From contig CAIKRN010000095.1 in assembly GCA_903829855.1 (NCBI GenBank), positions 1-16,261 of the forward strand: 16,261 bases of DNA, in the 5' to 3' direction. How positions within the stretch are numbered: the stretch's first letter is position 1; each line of letters starts with the position of its first letter. The translations under genes and the position numbers were made by a program. The notes beneath the pieces were generated by a model that worked only from the letters and a program-made list of their open reading frames with translations, had not been told where the DNA came from and did not search any database. This document shows positions 4,860-15,400 of the stretch, one piece after another. The stretch comes from an uncultured Opitutia bacterium (GTDB lineage: Bacteria; Verrucomicrobiota; Verrucomicrobiia; Opitutales; UBA953).

Positions 4860-7800
4860 TTAGTTGGCGACGGAAGGCAATGACACAGCCGAAGCCCGGC
4901 GGCGCTTAGTCCATTGGCGTAAACGGTCAAAATACAAATAAATGACGGGAGTGGTATAAAGGGTCAGTGCCTGGCTGACGAGTAACCCTCCCACGATGGC
5001 AACGCCCAATGGACGCCGCAATTCTGAGCCCTCCCCGAAGCCAATGGCCAACGGGAGCGCACCAAAGAGCGCTGCCATGGTCGTCATCATAATCGGCCGG
5101 AAACGCAACTGACAGGCCTCATAGATAGCCTCCGCGGCAGGGAGACCCCGGGTCCGTTCCGCATCGATGGCGAAGTCGATCATCATGATGGCGTTCTTCT
5201 TCACGATACCGATCAAGAGGAGGACGCCAATGAGCGCGATGATGCTAAATTCCATATCCATGACCATCAAGGCGACAAGCGCCCCAATGCCGGCGGAAGG
5301 CAAGGTGGAGAGAATCGTGATCGGGTGAATGTAGCTTTCGTAAAGAATTCCAAGGATGACATACATCGCGAGGATGGCGGCCAGAATCAAGTAAGTCTGA
5401 TTATTCAGAGACTCTTGAAACATCTTCGCGGTGCCCTGAAATCCACCTTGCACCGTCGTGGGTACGCCGAGCTCGCTCAAGGCGCCGCGTATGCCCGCAT
5501 CCGCATCATTGAGCATCTTCCCTGGAGCGAGGTTGAAGGAAATTGTCGTCGCCACGAATTGAGCCTGGTGATTGACGCTCAGCGGGGCGTTAGCCGGCTC
5601 AAAGCGCGCAAAGGTTGCCAGCGGGACCCGCTTACCCGCCGCGGTCACCACGAAAATATCCTTTAACGCCTCCGGGCTCATCGTGCGCTCCGAATTCACC
5701 TCCATGATAACCCGATACTGGTTAAGTGACTTGAAAAGGACCGAGACGGATTCTTGGCCGAAGGCGTCGTAAAGCGTCCGATTAGCCACATCGACCGTCA
5801 CGCCGAGGGCTGACATTTTATCCCGGTCGTAGGTTACAAAAGTCTGCAGGCCGTGGTTTTGTGAGTCGGTATTGACGTCCGTGAGTTCGGGCAACGTGGC
5901 CATCGCGGCCTGGATCTTCGGCACCCACTCATTGAGGAGCGCGAGGTCATCCGACTGTACGGTGTATTGGTAGGTTGCCGCACTCTGTCGGCCGCCGATG
6001 TTGATATCCTGCCGGGACCCAAGAATCATCCGGGCCCCTGTGATCCGGGCAGTTTTCCGACGCAAGCGAGTGATGACCTGTTCAGCCGAGTCGTCGCGCT
6101 CGGACAACGGCTTGAGGAGAATGTAAAGCCGAGCCGAATTAATCGGACCACCGCGGCCCCCACCGATGGAAGCGCTGATCGCCGACACGGATGGATCGGA
6201 CTGCACAATTTCAGCCATTTTTGTCATCTTCTCCTGCATCTGGCTGAAAGAGATGCTTTGGTCGGCGTCGATATTCCCCATCAAGAAACCCGTATCCTGC
6301 TGGGGAAAGAACCCTCTGGGAATCGTCGTGTACAAGATGACGTTAAGGGCCACCGTGGCCGCCAAGGCCACCAGCACGACAAAACTATGGTCGAGCACCC
6401 AGCGCAAAGTCCGACGATAGCCAGCCAGCAACCAACCAAAGAACCGGTCCACATAGCTTGGCTTGATATCAGCGATCTGCTTCCGGAGCAGGCGTGAGCA
6501 CATCATCGGCGTAGTGCTCAGCGAGACGAACAAGGAAACCACAATCGCGGCCGAAAGCGTGATCGCGAATTCGCGAAAGAGCCGTCCGACCAAGCCACCC
6601 ATGAGCAGAATCGGGATAAAGACCGCCACCAGGGAAATACTGATGGAGATGACCGTAAAACCGACCTCCTTGGCACCCTGTAGGGCAGCCTCGCGGCGGG
6701 GCATCCCCGCCTCCATGTGGCGGGAAATATTCTCCAAGACCACAATCGCATCGTCCACCACGAAGCCCGTGGCGACCGTCAACGCCATGAGGGTCAGGTT
6801 ATTCACCGAAAAGCCAGCCAAGGCCATGATCCCGAAAGTTCCGAGAATCGAGACTGGCACCACCACCGCTGGAATCAAAGTGACGCGGATATCACGGAGG
6901 AAAAGAAAGACCACCAGGGTGACCAGCACGACCGAGAGGATGAGCGAACGCTCAACTTCACGCAGTGAGCTCCGGATGGTCACCGAACGATCAATGGCCG
7001 AAGCCATCACCATGCCCACGGGCATCTGTGCCTGCAACGCCGGGATCTGCGCCTTAATCCGGTCGACGGTTTCGATGATATTAGCCCCTGGTTGGCGTGT
7101 CACGACGATGATAACCGCGGGCTTTCCGTTCATGATGCCAGCGTTACGCACATCTTCGACCGAGTCCGTCACGGTCGCCACATCTGAGATCATCACCGGA
7201 GTGCCGCCGCGGTAGCTAATGACCAACGGCAGGTAGTCGTGCGCCTTTAAGGCCTGATCATTGGCGACGACTTGCCACCGATGGCCCGCGGATTCGACGA
7301 AGCCCTTCGGGGAATTGACGTTCGTGGCGACAATGGTCTTACGCACATCTTCGAGCGAGACCCCATAAGAACCTAACTGTGCGGGGTTCACGTTGACGCG
7401 GACAGCGGGCAGGGCCCCTCCGCCCACACTGACGTCCCCCACCCCTTCGATCTGGGCAATCTTCTGCGCGAGTAAAGTCGTCGCGGTATCATAAATCTCG
7501 GGTCGCGTATAAGTTTCGGAGGTGATCGCGATCAGCATGATCGGCGAGTCCGCGGGGTTGAGTTTACGATAATACGGATTCGTCGTGAGCGCCGAGGGCA
7601 GCATGCTCCGCGCGGCGCTGATCGCGGATTGGACCTCGCGGGCCGCCCCATTGATGTCTCGGGATAAATCAAACTGCAGGATAATGCTGGTATTACCACG
7701 CGTGCTGCTCGAGGTGATCTCGGTCACGCCCGCAATGCGTCCCAGCGCTCGCTCGAGCGGGGTCGCCACCGTGGCGGCCATGACTTCAGGGCTGGCCCCC

Positions 7801-7955
7801 GGCATGGCCGCCCCGACGGAGATGGTGGGAAAGTCTACCTGCGGCAGGGGCGAAACCGGCAAGATGCGGAACGCCGCCAAGCCAGACAAAGCAATCGCGA
7901 TCGTCAGCAACGTCGTCGCGACGGGGCGACGGATGAAGAACGCAGAAATATTCAC
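4860..7955 (-). CDS. mdtC: RND multidrug efflux pump subunit, MdtC-like
   Basis: A 1031-residue inner-membrane proton/drug antiporter of the HAE-1 RND family (E. coli MdtC has 1025). The N-terminus FIRRPVATTLLTIAIALSGLAAFR is TM1. A porter domain includes LDVAR-type sequence and the TRQPGANIIETVDRI block. TM4 carries the proton-relay pair Asp401-Asp402 in TGFVVDDAIVVLENI, and TM10 has GIVKKNAIMMIDFA with the relay lysine. Start is GTG at 7955, overlapping the upstream MdtB-like stop in GTGA, so the two are probably translationally coupled. Its position after a more MdtB-like subunit, with the channel gene downstream, mirrors mdtABC and suggests a heteromeric trimer. The mdtB/mdtC split rests on order and overall resemblance. 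Confidence 0.92.
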   Translation of the reverse strand: MNISAFFIRRPVATTLLTIAIALSGLAAFRILPVSPLPQVDFPTISVGAAMPGASPEVMAATVATPLERALGRIAGVTEITSSSTRGNTSIILQFDLSRDINGAAREVQSAISAARSMLPSALTTNPYYRKLNPADSPIMLIAITSETYTRPEIYDTATTLLAQKIAQIEGVGDVSVGGGALPAVRVNVNPAQLGSYGVSLEDVRKTIVATNVNSPKGFVESAGHRWQVVANDQALKAHDYLPLVISYRGGTPVMISDVATVTDSVEDVRNAGIMNGKPAVIIVVTRQPGANIIETVDRIKAQIPALQAQMPVGMVMASAIDRSVTIRSSLREVERSLILSVVLVTLVVFLFLRDIRVTLIPAVVVPVSILGTFGIMALAGFSVNNLTLMALTVATGFVVDDAIVVLENISRHMEAGMPRREAALQGAKEVGFTVISISISLVAVFIPILLMGGLVGRLFREFAITLSAAIVVSLFVSLSTTPMMCSRLLRKQIADIKPSYVDRFFGWLLAGYRRTLRWVLDHSFVVLVALAATVALNVILYTTIPRGFFPQQDTGFLMGNIDADQSISFSQMQEKMTKMAEIVQSDPSVSAISASIGGGRGGPINSARLYILLKPLSERDDSAEQVITRLRRKTARITGARMILGSRQDINIGGRQSAATYQYTVQSDDLALLNEWVPKIQAAMATLPELTDVNTDSQNHGLQTFVTYDRDKMSALGVTVDVANRTLYDAFGQESVSVLFKSLNQYRVIMEVNSERTMSPEALKDIFVVTAAGKRVPLATFARFEPANAPLSVNHQAQFVATTISFNLAPGKMLNDADAGIRGALSELGVPTTVQGGFQGTAKMFQESLNNQTYLILAAILAMYVILGILYESYIHPITILSTLPSAGIGALVALMVMDMEFSIIALIGVLLLIGIVKKNAIMMIDFAIDAERTRGLPAAEAIYEACQLRFRPIMMTTMAALFGALPLAIGFGEGSELRRPLGVAIVGGLLVSQALTLYTTPVIYLYFDRLRQWTKRRRASAVSLPSVAN

Positions 7956-10900
7956 GGCTGGACAGATGGCGCGACCTCACCCTGCCCAACCTGCACTCGC
8001 CGCCGGTTCAGGCGATCAAACCAGAGGTAAATCACCGGCGTGGTGAAAAGCGTCAGGACTTGGCTGACGATGAGACCGCCCACCATTGTAATCCCCAAGG
8101 GTTGGCGCATTTCGGAACCCATACCGGAACCAAGCATGAGCGGCAAGGCGCCGAGTAACGCCGCCATGGTCGTCATCAGGATGGGCCGGAAGCGCAATAG
8201 GCACGCCTGATAAATCGCCTCTTCGGGCGGCACTCCCTGGTTGCGTTCCGCATCGAGGGCGAAATCGACCATCATGATTGCGTTCTTCTTGACGATGCCG
8301 ATCAGCAAGATGATGCCAATGATCCCGATGACATCGAGGTCGCTCCGGGCGATCAGCAAAGCTAAGAGCGCCCCGACGCCCGCCGAGGGCAAGGTCGAGA
8401 GAATCGTAACGGGGTGAATGAAACTCTCGTACAGGACGCCCAGCACAATGTACATGACCACGATGGCCGCGAGGATCAGCCAGAGTTCATTGCGCAGCGC
8501 CACCTCAAAGGCCGCCGCGGCTCCCTGGAAAGTGGTGACAATCGAAGCGGGCATACCCAACTCCTTTTCCGTGCCCTTGATTGCCTTCACGGCATCTCCC
8601 AGCGCCGCCCCAGGGGCGAGATTGAAAGAAATGCGTGCACACGGAAACTGACCTACCCTCGTCACAGCCAACTGCGCAGGCTGTTCATGGAATTTAGCGA
8701 CGTTGCCCAGCGGCACCTGCGCCCCCGTGGAGGTGGCGACGTAAAGTCGGCCCAGAGCCCCGACCCCTTCGCGGAACTCAGGCTTCACCTCGAGAATCAC
8801 GCGGTACTGATTGGATTGGGTAAAGATGGTGGAAACGATCCGCTGACCCAATGCATCATAGAGCACAGCATCGATATCCGCGACGCTGATCCCGTAGCGC
8901 CCTGCAGCGGCACGGTCAATCTCGACGAACACCTGGCGGCCGTTGGTTTGCAGGTCGGTGGCCACATCCTTCACCTTCGGTAGGCCTTTGATCTTCTCCA
9001 TGAGCTGCGGGATCCAGGTCGTGAGATCCTCCGCCTTGGGGCTCTGTAAGAGGAATTGGTATTGGGTACGCGTGAGGGTCGTATCCACCGTCATGTCCTG
9101 CACCGGCTGGAGGTAGAGGGTGACGCCGTCGAGTTGCGCGACCTTGGCTTGAATCCGAGCCGCGATGGCGGGGGCCCGGGCTTGACGCTGATCCAGAGGG
9201 CGAAGGTTGATGACAATGCGGCCGGAATTAACGGTGGCGTTCGTGCCATCGACGCCGATGAAGGAAGCGAGGCTTTCGACATCCGGATCGGCCAGCACGA
9301 TATCCGCGACCCGCTGCTGCTTCCCGGCCATGGCCGCGAAGGAAATATCCTGGCCGGCTTCGGTCACCCCCTGAATAACGCCGGTGTCCTGTACCGGGAA
9401 GAAACCTTTGGGAATAAAAACATAGAGCGCTGCCGTTAGAAAGAGCGTGCCGGCGGCGACCAAAAGCGTGGCCCGCTGGCGCGCTAGCACCCAACGCAGG
9501 GCGATGCCATACCGCCGAATGATTTCATCAAAGAAGGCCCCGAGACGCCGAGCGAGTGCGCCCTGCTGCGCCTCCGATTCATGGCGCAACATGCGACTGC
9601 ACATCATGGGCGTCAGGGTCAGTGAAATGACTGCTGAAATGAGAATGGAAACTGCCAGAGTAATCGCAAATTCGCGGAAAAGACGTCCGACTACATCCGC
9701 CATAAAGAGCAGCGGGATGAGTACGGCGATGAGCGAGAAGGTCAGCGAGATAATCGTGAAGCCGATATTTGCCGAGCCCTTCAAGGCTGCCTGCATCGGG
9801 GTCTCTCCCTTTTCGATGTAACGGGAGATATTTTCAATCATCACGATGGCATCATCCACCACGAAGCCGGTCGCGATCGTGAGCGCCATCAAGGTCAGGT
9901 TATTGATTGAAAAACCACAGAGGTAGATGACGCCGAAAGTGCCCACCAGGGAAAGAGGCACCGTGATTCCGGGAATGATCGTCGCGGGGACGTTGCGAAG
10001 AAAGACGAAGATGACCGCGACCACCAGGAAGATGGACAGGAGGAGTTCCATCTGCACGTCATCGACGGAGGCACGGATGGTAATGGTACGATCGGTGAGC
10101 ACCGACACCTTGACGGCTCCAGGCATCGTCGACTGCAACTGGGGGAGGATGGCCTTGATCCGGTCGACGACAGCGATGACGTTGGCTCCGGGCTGCCGTT
10201 GGATATTAAGGATGACCCCGGGGGTCTGGCCGCCTGGATTGTGCCCTGCCCAGGCGGAGAGGTAGACATTTTCCGCACCGTCCGAGGTCTCGGCGACATC
10301 GCTCAAGCGCACCGGCGCACCATTGCGGTAGGCCAGCACGACTTTATCGTAATCTGCTGGGGATTTTAACTGATCGTTGGCATCAATAGTCGAAGACTGC
10401 TTGAGCCCGTCGAACCCCCCTTTGGCGCTATTCGCATTGGCGCCAATGATGGCTAGGCGCACGGCTTCAAGATTCAAACCGTAGGAAGCGAGCGCCGTGG
10501 GATTAACCTTCACGCGCACCGCTGGCCGCTGACCACCCGAAATACTCACCATCCCAACGCCCGAGACCTGAGAGATTTTCTGGGCCAACCGAGTGTCGAC
10601 CAAGTCGGCGATTCTGGAAAGCGGGAGCGAATCTGACGTCACGGCGAGCGTCATGATGGGCGCGTCTGCAGGGTTCACCTTACTGTAAACCGGGGGTGAC
10701 GGTAATCCGGGTGGGAGGTATGCGCCGGCTTCGTTGATCGCCGCCTGTACCTGCTGCTCTGCCACATCCAGCGAAATCGCTAGGTCAAACTGCAGTGTGA
10801 TTGAGGTCGCCCCCGCGGAACTCGTCGAGGTCATCTGTGTCAAGCCAGGCATCTGCCCCAACTTGCGCTCCAAGGGAGCCGTCACCGAAGTAATCATCAC

Positions 10901-11071
10901 CTCCGGGCTGGCTCCAGGATACATCGCCGACACCTGAATGGTGGGATAATCCACCTCAGGGAGAGCCGCGACCGAAAGCGACCGGTAACCCAGGATGCCG
11001 CACAGCAACAACGCCACCATGAGCAGCGTGGTGGCTACTGGCCTCTCAATAAACGGACGCGAAATATTCAT
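7952..11071 (-). CDS. mdtB: RND multidrug efflux pump subunit, MdtB-like
   Basis: A 1039-residue RND pump, almost exactly E. coli MdtB length (1040) and very like it throughout. Examples are RPVATTLLMVA at TM1, LPEVDYPTIQV, SGGQRPAVRVK (179-189), FLRNVPATIIPG and SRYIEKGE. The proton-relay pair is Asp406-Asp407 in ATGFVVDDAIVMIEN, and GIVKKNAIMMVDFAL provides the TM10 lysine. FVGVDGTN-like and IPKGFFPVQD motifs are also present. It starts at ATG 11071, 8 nt after the adaptor stop, and ends overlapping the MdtC-like start by 4 nt. In E. coli, MdtB and MdtC form a mixed trimer that exports novobiocin and bile salts; substrates here cannot be read from sequence. All catalytic residues expected from AcrB-type pumps are visible. 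Confidence 0.95.
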   Translation of the reverse strand: MNISRPFIERPVATTLLMVALLLCGILGYRSLSVAALPEVDYPTIQVSAMYPGASPEVMITSVTAPLERKLGQMPGLTQMTSTSSAGATSITLQFDLAISLDVAEQQVQAAINEAGAYLPPGLPSPPVYSKVNPADAPIMTLAVTSDSLPLSRIADLVDTRLAQKISQVSGVGMVSISGGQRPAVRVKVNPTALASYGLNLEAVRLAIIGANANSAKGGFDGLKQSSTIDANDQLKSPADYDKVVLAYRNGAPVRLSDVAETSDGAENVYLSAWAGHNPGGQTPGVILNIQRQPGANVIAVVDRIKAILPQLQSTMPGAVKVSVLTDRTITIRASVDDVQMELLLSIFLVVAVIFVFLRNVPATIIPGITVPLSLVGTFGVIYLCGFSINNLTLMALTIATGFVVDDAIVMIENISRYIEKGETPMQAALKGSANIGFTIISLTFSLIAVLIPLLFMADVVGRLFREFAITLAVSILISAVISLTLTPMMCSRMLRHESEAQQGALARRLGAFFDEIIRRYGIALRWVLARQRATLLVAAGTLFLTAALYVFIPKGFFPVQDTGVIQGVTEAGQDISFAAMAGKQQRVADIVLADPDVESLASFIGVDGTNATVNSGRIVINLRPLDQRQARAPAIAARIQAKVAQLDGVTLYLQPVQDMTVDTTLTRTQYQFLLQSPKAEDLTTWIPQLMEKIKGLPKVKDVATDLQTNGRQVFVEIDRAAAGRYGISVADIDAVLYDALGQRIVSTIFTQSNQYRVILEVKPEFREGVGALGRLYVATSTGAQVPLGNVAKFHEQPAQLAVTRVGQFPCARISFNLAPGAALGDAVKAIKGTEKELGMPASIVTTFQGAAAAFEVALRNELWLILAAIVVMYIVLGVLYESFIHPVTILSTLPSAGVGALLALLIARSDLDVIGIIGIILLIGIVKKNAIMMVDFALDAERNQGVPPEEAIYQACLLRFRPILMTTMAALLGALPLMLGSGMGSEMRQPLGITMVGGLIVSQVLTLFTTPVIYLWFDRLNRRRVQVGQGEVAPSVQP

Positions 11072-11079
11072 ACCCCGAC

Positions 11080-12276
11080 TTACTTCGAGGGCTTGGCTTC
11101 AGGATTCGCCGGAGCCTTGCGTCGTCCAGGGATTAACACCTTCGTTTTGTCCTGCAAACGATCTAAGCCATCCGCGGCGATAATCTCACCCGCGGCAAGA
11201 CCCTCAGTGATCTCGGTGTTCAAGCCGTCAACCGCGCCCGTCTTGACCGTACGGCGGGTGACGGTGGCATCGGCTTCCTGGCCATTCACGACAAAAACAT
11301 AGCGGACCAGGTCGCTGATTTGCACCGCAGCGGTCGGAACCAGCAACACCCCTTTACGATTTTCGACCGTGAGGCGGACATTGACGAACTGGTTAGGGAA
11401 AAGGCGGCGATCGGCATTCGCGAACTGGGCGCGCAGACGCAGGGTTCCCGTCGTCGCATCAATCTGATTGTCGAGGGCGGCAAGGTCACCGGTCGCGAGG
11501 ATATTTTTTCCATCACGATCAAACGCTTCAACGCGCAAGACAGCTCCTCGGCTGACAGCATACTGGACGGCGGGGATATCGCCCTCCGGCACGCCGAAGA
11601 TGACAGAAATTGGCTGGAGTTGCGTGATGACGGCTAATCCGGCCGGGTCATTCTGAGAGACAACGTTACCCGCATCGACGGGACGAAGTCCCACCGTGCC
11701 GCTGATGGGCGCGGTGACATGACAATACAGCAACTGCAGGCGGGCGTTATTCACGGAACCTTCATCGGCCTTCACCGTGCCTTCCAGTTGTGCCACGAGG
11801 GCCCCGGCAGAATCGAGTTGCTGGCGAGTGACCGCCTCCGCCGCATCCTGATAACGCTTCAGGTCAAGTTTGGCATTGGCTAAGGCGGCCCGGTCGCGAG
11901 CGAGCTGACCTTCGGACTGCATCAGCTGAACCTCGAAAGGGCGGGGATCTATCTCGGCGAGGGGCTCGCCCGCCTTGATGGCTTGTCCTTCCGTATAATG
12001 CACTTTCATCAACTGACCCTCCACCCGCGGCCGGACGGTGACATTATTCAGCGCCTTGACGGAGCCGAGGGCCGAGACGCGAATCTCCAAGTCACCTGCC
12101 GTGACGATGGCGGTGCTAATCGACGTAGGCAGATTCAAGCGACCGCCCTTCCCTCCGGCTTTCGGTCCAACCGGCGGCGTCTTCGTGCCCTGACCGGCAT
12201 CAGCCTGGGCATATGCCGTGGTCATTCCTGCGCCGAGAATCAGCACCGAGAAGAAGAGCGGTTGATATAATTTCAT
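11080..12276 (-). CDS. mdtA: Periplasmic adaptor (membrane fusion protein), MdtA-like
   Basis: A 398-residue HlyD/AcrA-type adaptor joining the RND pump to the outer-membrane channel. The N-terminal signal segment (MKLYQPLFF...AYAQA, cleavage near residue 24) has no lipobox Cys. A Gly/Lys-rich linker follows (about 28-48). The barrel-sandwich (lipoyl) halves are at about 66-112 (SALGSVKALNNVTVRPRVEGQ) and 184-210 (CHVTAPISGTVGLRPVDAGN). Between them is a helical hairpin (about 115-180). The beta-barrel contains LFPNQFVNVRL (292-302), and a membrane-proximal domain follows with VPTAAVQ and GLAAGE. The C-terminal tail is Lys/Pro-rich. First gene of the efflux operon, behind a 198-bp leader with repeated motifs. 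No Shine-Dalgarno is seen at its ATG. Confidence 0.94.
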   Translation of the reverse strand: MKLYQPLFFSVLILGAGMTTAYAQADAGQGTKTPPVGPKAGGKGGRLNLPTSISTAIVTAGDLEIRVSALGSVKALNNVTVRPRVEGQLMKVHYTEGQAIKAGEPLAEIDPRPFEVQLMQSEGQLARDRAALANAKLDLKRYQDAAEAVTRQQLDSAGALVAQLEGTVKADEGSVNNARLQLLYCHVTAPISGTVGLRPVDAGNVVSQNDPAGLAVITQLQPISVIFGVPEGDIPAVQYAVSRGAVLRVEAFDRDGKNILATGDLAALDNQIDATTGTLRLRAQFANADRRLFPNQFVNVRLTVENRKGVLLVPTAAVQISDLVRYVFVVNGQEADATVTRRTVKTGAVDGLNTEITEGLAAGEIIAADGLDRLQDKTKVLIPGRRKAPANPEAKPSK

Positions 12277-12474
12277 AGGGTAGACGCGGCGAAGTGGGGT
12301 GATTTAACCCTGCATGAAGAGCTTTGATTCCAGCAGCAACAGGGTCATGAAACCCTGCTCAATGATATGCCTCCTGTCAAAGCATGAACCGGGTATCAGC
12401 GGATTGCTTTTGACACACTCACCCCGAGGACAGCGAACCCGCCATGCTTACTTTTCAACCCTGTTAACTAGCCC
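12277..12474 (-). promoter_or_regulatory. Leader/promoter region of the efflux operon
   Basis: This gap separates the cytochrome/WD40 gene from mdtA, both on the minus strand. Read on the minus strand it holds CAGGGTT at 12463-12457, 12357-12351 and 12312-12306, plus an inverted half-site giving CAGGGT-TTCATG-ACCCTG (12357-12340). TTGACA (12380-12375) looks like a -35 box, but no good -10 lies 16-18 bp downstream. It overlaps a perfect AGGAGG (12375-12370). The recurring motif and palindrome could be operator sites for a regulator encoded elsewhere. No regulator gene is in the window. Confidence 0.45.
12304..12363 (-). CDS. Possible leader peptide upstream of mdtA
   Basis: AGGAGG (12375-12370) is followed 6 nt later by an ATT codon (12363) opening an in-frame stretch through ATG 12348 to TAA 12304. 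From the ATG it reads MTLLLLESKLFMQG, 14 residues with four consecutive Leu codons. The ATG sits in the loop of the CAGGGT/ACCCTG hairpin. ATT is a rare start, and the ATG itself is too far from the AGGAGG for normal initiation, so translation is uncertain. If real, it would end 27 nt before mdtA and could act in attenuation or coupling. Chance occurrence is quite possible. Confidence 0.2.
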   Translation of the reverse strand: MEQGFMTLLLLESKLFMQG

Positions 12475-15400
12475 TCAGTTCTTGCGCGGGAGCATCGCTA
12501 AGTAAGCCGCCTGGACTTGCTGTACCTTGGCTTTCAGCGGTTCAACCTGCGGGGTCAGTTCCGCAAGGGTGTGCGTGATCTCCTCGACGGACTTCTCCCG
12601 TTGTGGAATTTCCTTACGTGCGGCGACGGCGGTCTTCTCGGCCGTAAGCTTTTCCTGCCGGAACGCTTCGAGTTGCTTGGTGGCGGTGTCGACTGCGAGG
12701 GACTTTTCAGCAGCGGGCTTGGAGGCCTCAGCCAGTTTGGCTCGAACGTCGGCGAGGGCTTTCTCAAGCGGCACGAGCACAGCCTGTTGCTTGGTTAATT
12801 CAGCCTGGGCAGCGGGCAATTTACCTTGATAAGCCTTTTCCACTTCAGCGGAGACGGCCTGGAGGCGGGCGGTTTCTTTTTGGGTGGCCGTGCGCTCGGC
12901 GGTGATGGCATCGCGCTCTGCCAAGGCGGTCAGGCGACTCTTCTCCGTCATCTCCTGCTTGACCTGCAAGGCGGTGCGGGCCGCGATGGCGGCAGCTTGG
13001 CCTAATTTGGCGACACCCAGACTCTTATCTGCATCCGCCAGATAAATGGCCGAAGTCTCCCGGATATTGCGGGCGAAGACCATGGCGTCCTGGGCCGACA
13101 GCAAAGCGGCGGCGGTCTGCTTACGCAGCGAGAAATAACTGGTAGAGAAGATCGCCTTGAAACCACGAGCCGCCTCGAACTGTTGCTGGGCGGTGACCAG
13201 TGCGGCCTGGGCCGCAATAATCGCCGCATCCGCATCCTTCAGGGCGTTGCCGCGAGCGGCGACTTCCTGGACTGCGGCCTCAACGACCGCCAGAGCGGCG
13301 GCGACCGCTTGCTGCTGGGCAAGCATCTCGCCCTTTAGGCTCGTGCCTTGCTTGGTCAGTTCTGCCGCCCGGGTCGTGGCCTCGGTGAAAATCGCCCGCG
13401 TCGGGCGGCGACTCTTGGTGTAGTCAGCGAGGGCAGCCTTGGCCGCAGCCAAGCCGACATCACGATCGCGGCCGAGCCCGACAATGACATCATTGCTCGA
13501 AGCCACCGCCTTGGCCTGCACTTCGCTGCGTCCTGCCGCTTCGGCTTCAGCTTGGCGTAAAGGATTCAGGGCACGATCTAAGGCGGTAAATTCTTCCTTG
13601 AGGGCAGCCAACGCCGATTCTTGGGCGGCAATTTTCTTCGCAGCCTCTTCGGCCGCTTTCAACGCTGGCTCAATCCGGCCAGCCGCAGCAACCTTCGCCG
13701 CTTCATTCTCGGCCTTAGCCGCGATGAAATCAGCGATATCGGTTTCCAACTTGGTGAGCTTCTCGCGCTCGGAAAGTACGCCGACATTGAACTGAGCGGC
13801 TTTCAAGAAGACGATGCGCTCACGACGGGCAGCAGTCTCTGCCGTGTTGTTGCGGACAGCGGCCTGGGCGATGGTCAGATCATTACGCAACTTGGCGAGG
13901 GCGGCTTCGGCGGTCAGGAACGGCTCAGCTGTCGGCCGCACCTTCTCGGCTTCGGCTTTCACCGCCGCCGTCGACTTCGCACTCGCAGCTACCGCCGTGG
14001 TGGCTTTGGTTTTGGCCTCAGGGGTCTTGGCAAGCTTCACCTGGCCCACCCAGTAATCCCGGCTCTTGGCAATTTGTTCCAGCTTGGTCGTAAAGGATGC
14101 CAGGGCTTTCGCGGCGGGCTCGCCCATAGGACGGAGTCTGGCAACCTCGGCCGCGGCCGCGGGAATCGCCTTCTCGGCCGTGACGACGGCAGCCTGAACT
14201 TTCGGCAACTCGGGTTCGAGCTCCTTCAGGCGGGCTTCGGCTTCTAAAATACGGTCCGCAATCTTCGGTGGATTGCTGGAAACCTGCGAGACATCCTTGC
14301 CGGTAGAGATGTCATAGAATTTCACTTCGCCTAGCCAATTACCAGTCACGCAAGACTTACCGTCGCTCAGCGCGACGACCTTGGAGACGACATCCCCCTG
14401 GGACGTCGATTTAGCGAGGCTCTTACCATCAATCGACCAGACGGCCATAGTGCCATCCTTGCCGCAGGACACCAAGCGGCCATCAGGCGTGAAAGAAACG
14501 GACTGCACCGAACCATGGGCCGACCAGTTGGCGATCCGCTTGCCGGTCTTCATCTCCCAGAGGGAAATCGTCCCGTCGACTGAACAGCTGGCAAGTACGT
14601 TGGAGTCCGCGCGCCACGCGAGGTCGGTGACGGAAGCCGTATGTTGTCCGAGATTGTAGAATTCACCTCCGCTATCCGCCTCCCACGCCATCACGTTGCC
14701 ATTACGATCAGAGGTGGCGAGCAACACGCCATCAGGGCTGAAGCGCACTCCCGTCACCCACTCGGTGTGCTTGGCGATGGTGTAGACGAGCTCGCCGGTG
14801 GCGACGTCGTAGCACTTAACTTTCTTCGTGTTCGTCCCAATGGTGACCTTGCGGTGGTCAGGGGTAATATCCGCGGACATCACCTGATCGAATTCCTTAC
14901 CGACTTCGACGACTCGGCGGCCGGTGGCAACGTCCCAGACAATGGCATGGCCGATTTTGCCCCCACGGCCTCCGCCCATAACGAGCAAAGAACCATTGGC
15001 GCTGAACTTCAGCGAACGGGCATAACCTTCCGTGTAAGGCAGAATACCGGCGAGCTCTTTGCTGTCGGTATCGTAAAGCAGAATCTGGTGCTGGCCGGCG
15101 ACGGCGAGCAACGAGGTCCACGGACTGGCCGCCATCGCCACGACCGCCGTGGTGCGCGGGGTGACGATGACCGGCTCGAGCAAGACGTCATGCGGCCGGG
15201 CGGCGGGGCCACTGGGCTTGCCCGGGGCACCACTGAAAGTGAGGTCAACCTTCGGACGGTTAGATTTGCGCGCCACACTCCCCTTTGCCTGCAGAATCCC
15301 GCCTGCAATCCACTTAGTGAGGATCTCTAGGTCCTTGGCCTCCAGCGGTGCGCCTTCGGGCGGCATGAAGGGCTCTTCCTTCTTCGAGCTACACCTCAAC

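Noticed and set aside
5967..7215. Plus-strand frames of 176 and 250 residues across the MdtC-like gene
   Set aside because: They are Arg/Thr/Ser-rich shadows of the RND pump with no start signals or motifs.
14641..15330. 229-residue plus-strand frame inside the cytochrome/WD40 gene
   Set aside because: It is antisense to WD40 and cytochrome c coding sequence with recognisable motifs. No domain is visible in the antisense product.
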